DNA of 64,000 nt, taken from NCBI RefSeq assembly GCF_050947875.1, contig NC_134569.1, forward strand, positions 262,209,100 through 262,273,099. Reading direction: 5' to 3'. The notes under the pieces were generated by a model, which was not told the DNA's origin, ran no database searches, and worked only from the letters and a program-made list of their open reading frames with translations. This stretch comes from Dermacentor variabilis (Eukaryota > Arthropoda > Arachnida > Ixodida > Ixodidae). The translations under genes were made by a program, and so were the position numbers. Below are positions 63,600 through 64,000 of the stretch, in pieces (within the stretch, counting starts at the first letter, position 1; each line of letters starts with the position of its first letter).

Positions 63600-64000
63600 C
63601 ATTTTGCGCCTAGGTACTGAGATGGTAATGAGGTACTGAGAAAGAAGAATGATGGGTGTAACGTTAAGGGATAAGAAAAGAGAAGATTGGGTGAGGGAAC
63701 AAACGCGAGTTAATGACATCTTAGTTGAAATCAAGAAAAAGAAGTGGGGGGGGGGGGAGCATGGGCAGGGCATGTAATGAGGAGGGAAGATAACCGATGG
63801 TCATTAAAGGTTACGGACTGGATTCCAAGGGAAGGGAAGCGTAGCAGAGGGCGGCAAAAAGTTAGGTGGGCGGATGAGATTCAGAAGTTTGCAGGGACAA
63901 CATGGCCACAATTAGTACATGACCGGGGTAGTGGGAGAAGTATGGGAGATGCCTTTGCCCTGCAGTTGGCGTAACCAGGCTGATGAAGGTGACGATGACT
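63600..64000 (+). pseudogene. 3' end of an RTE-like LINE
   Basis: The frame from about 63,744 reads WAGHVMRREDNRWSLKVTDW, then RGRQKVRWADEIQKFAGTTW and GRSMGDAFALQLA with a stop near 63,974. This is the conserved C-terminal end of RTE-type ORF2. A G-run at 63,746-63,757 breaks the frame just upstream. After the stop the sequence reads GGCTGATGAAGGTGACGATG, the usual RTE tail region, cut by the window edge. Confidence 0.82.

Overview
The window looks like repeat-dense nuclear DNA from a hard tick (Ixodidae). Reasons: a tRNA-derived SINE of the tick Ruka type at 33.6 kb, several CR1-, I-, Tx1- and RTE-like LINEs, P-element/THAP-type DNA transposons, eukaryotic splice signals and poly(A) signals, and no bacterial operons or ribosome binding sites. 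No complete host gene can be supported; at most a few isolated exon-like stretches. Nearly all coding signal is transposon protein, mostly broken. Family names and the taxon come from motif recognition by eye; no search was run.

Layout. 0-7.5 kb: a LINE tail, featureless DNA, a hairpin of long inverted arms, a small MITE and a 5'-truncated CR1-like LINE with a 584-residue open reverse transcriptase frame. 7.5-15.5 kb: a P-like element with a decayed THAP transposase whose C-terminal coding end is amplified into eight 159-bp tandem units; a nearly full-length minus-strand LINE (10.6-15.4 kb, SGNH-type ORF1 plus endonuclease-RT) seems to sit inside it. 15.5-17.6 kb: inverted repeats and unassigned DNA. 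17.6-19.9 kb: a truncated LINE fused to an 18S rRNA piece, bracketed by a 34-bp direct repeat. 19.9-26.3 kb: two TIR elements back to back, separated and flanked by the same 8-bp string; the first carries the front half of a Tx1-like LINE, the second is a P/THAP element with one premature stop in its transposase C-terminal half.

26.3-35.3 kb: a composite repeat found again at 61-63.5 kb, a CAGGGGCC-ended TIR element, two candidate host exons, and a CR1 fragment split by the SINE. 35.35-44.2 kb: a minus-strand Ty3/Gypsy 3' portion whose integrase gene is split by a 7.8-kb insertion; the insertion itself holds a TTAA-flanked, THAP-coding Kolobok-like element and TA-flanked MITEs. 44.3-45.4 kb: a BED/hAT transposase remnant.

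45.6-60.9 kb is a nested stack that can be peeled in order: an I-like LINE is split between ORF1 and ORF2 by a Gypsy element (ATAT duplication); the Gypsy gag is split by a CR1 LINE; that CR1 is split by a 414-bp solo LTR (ATAT duplication); a second CR1 replaces the Gypsy protease region. 60.9-64 kb: the second composite repeat copy, with a MITE inserted at a TA that is empty in the first copy, then the 3' end of an RTE LINE.

The genes do not form a pathway. The value of the window is as a record of insertion order, template switching and repeat birth.
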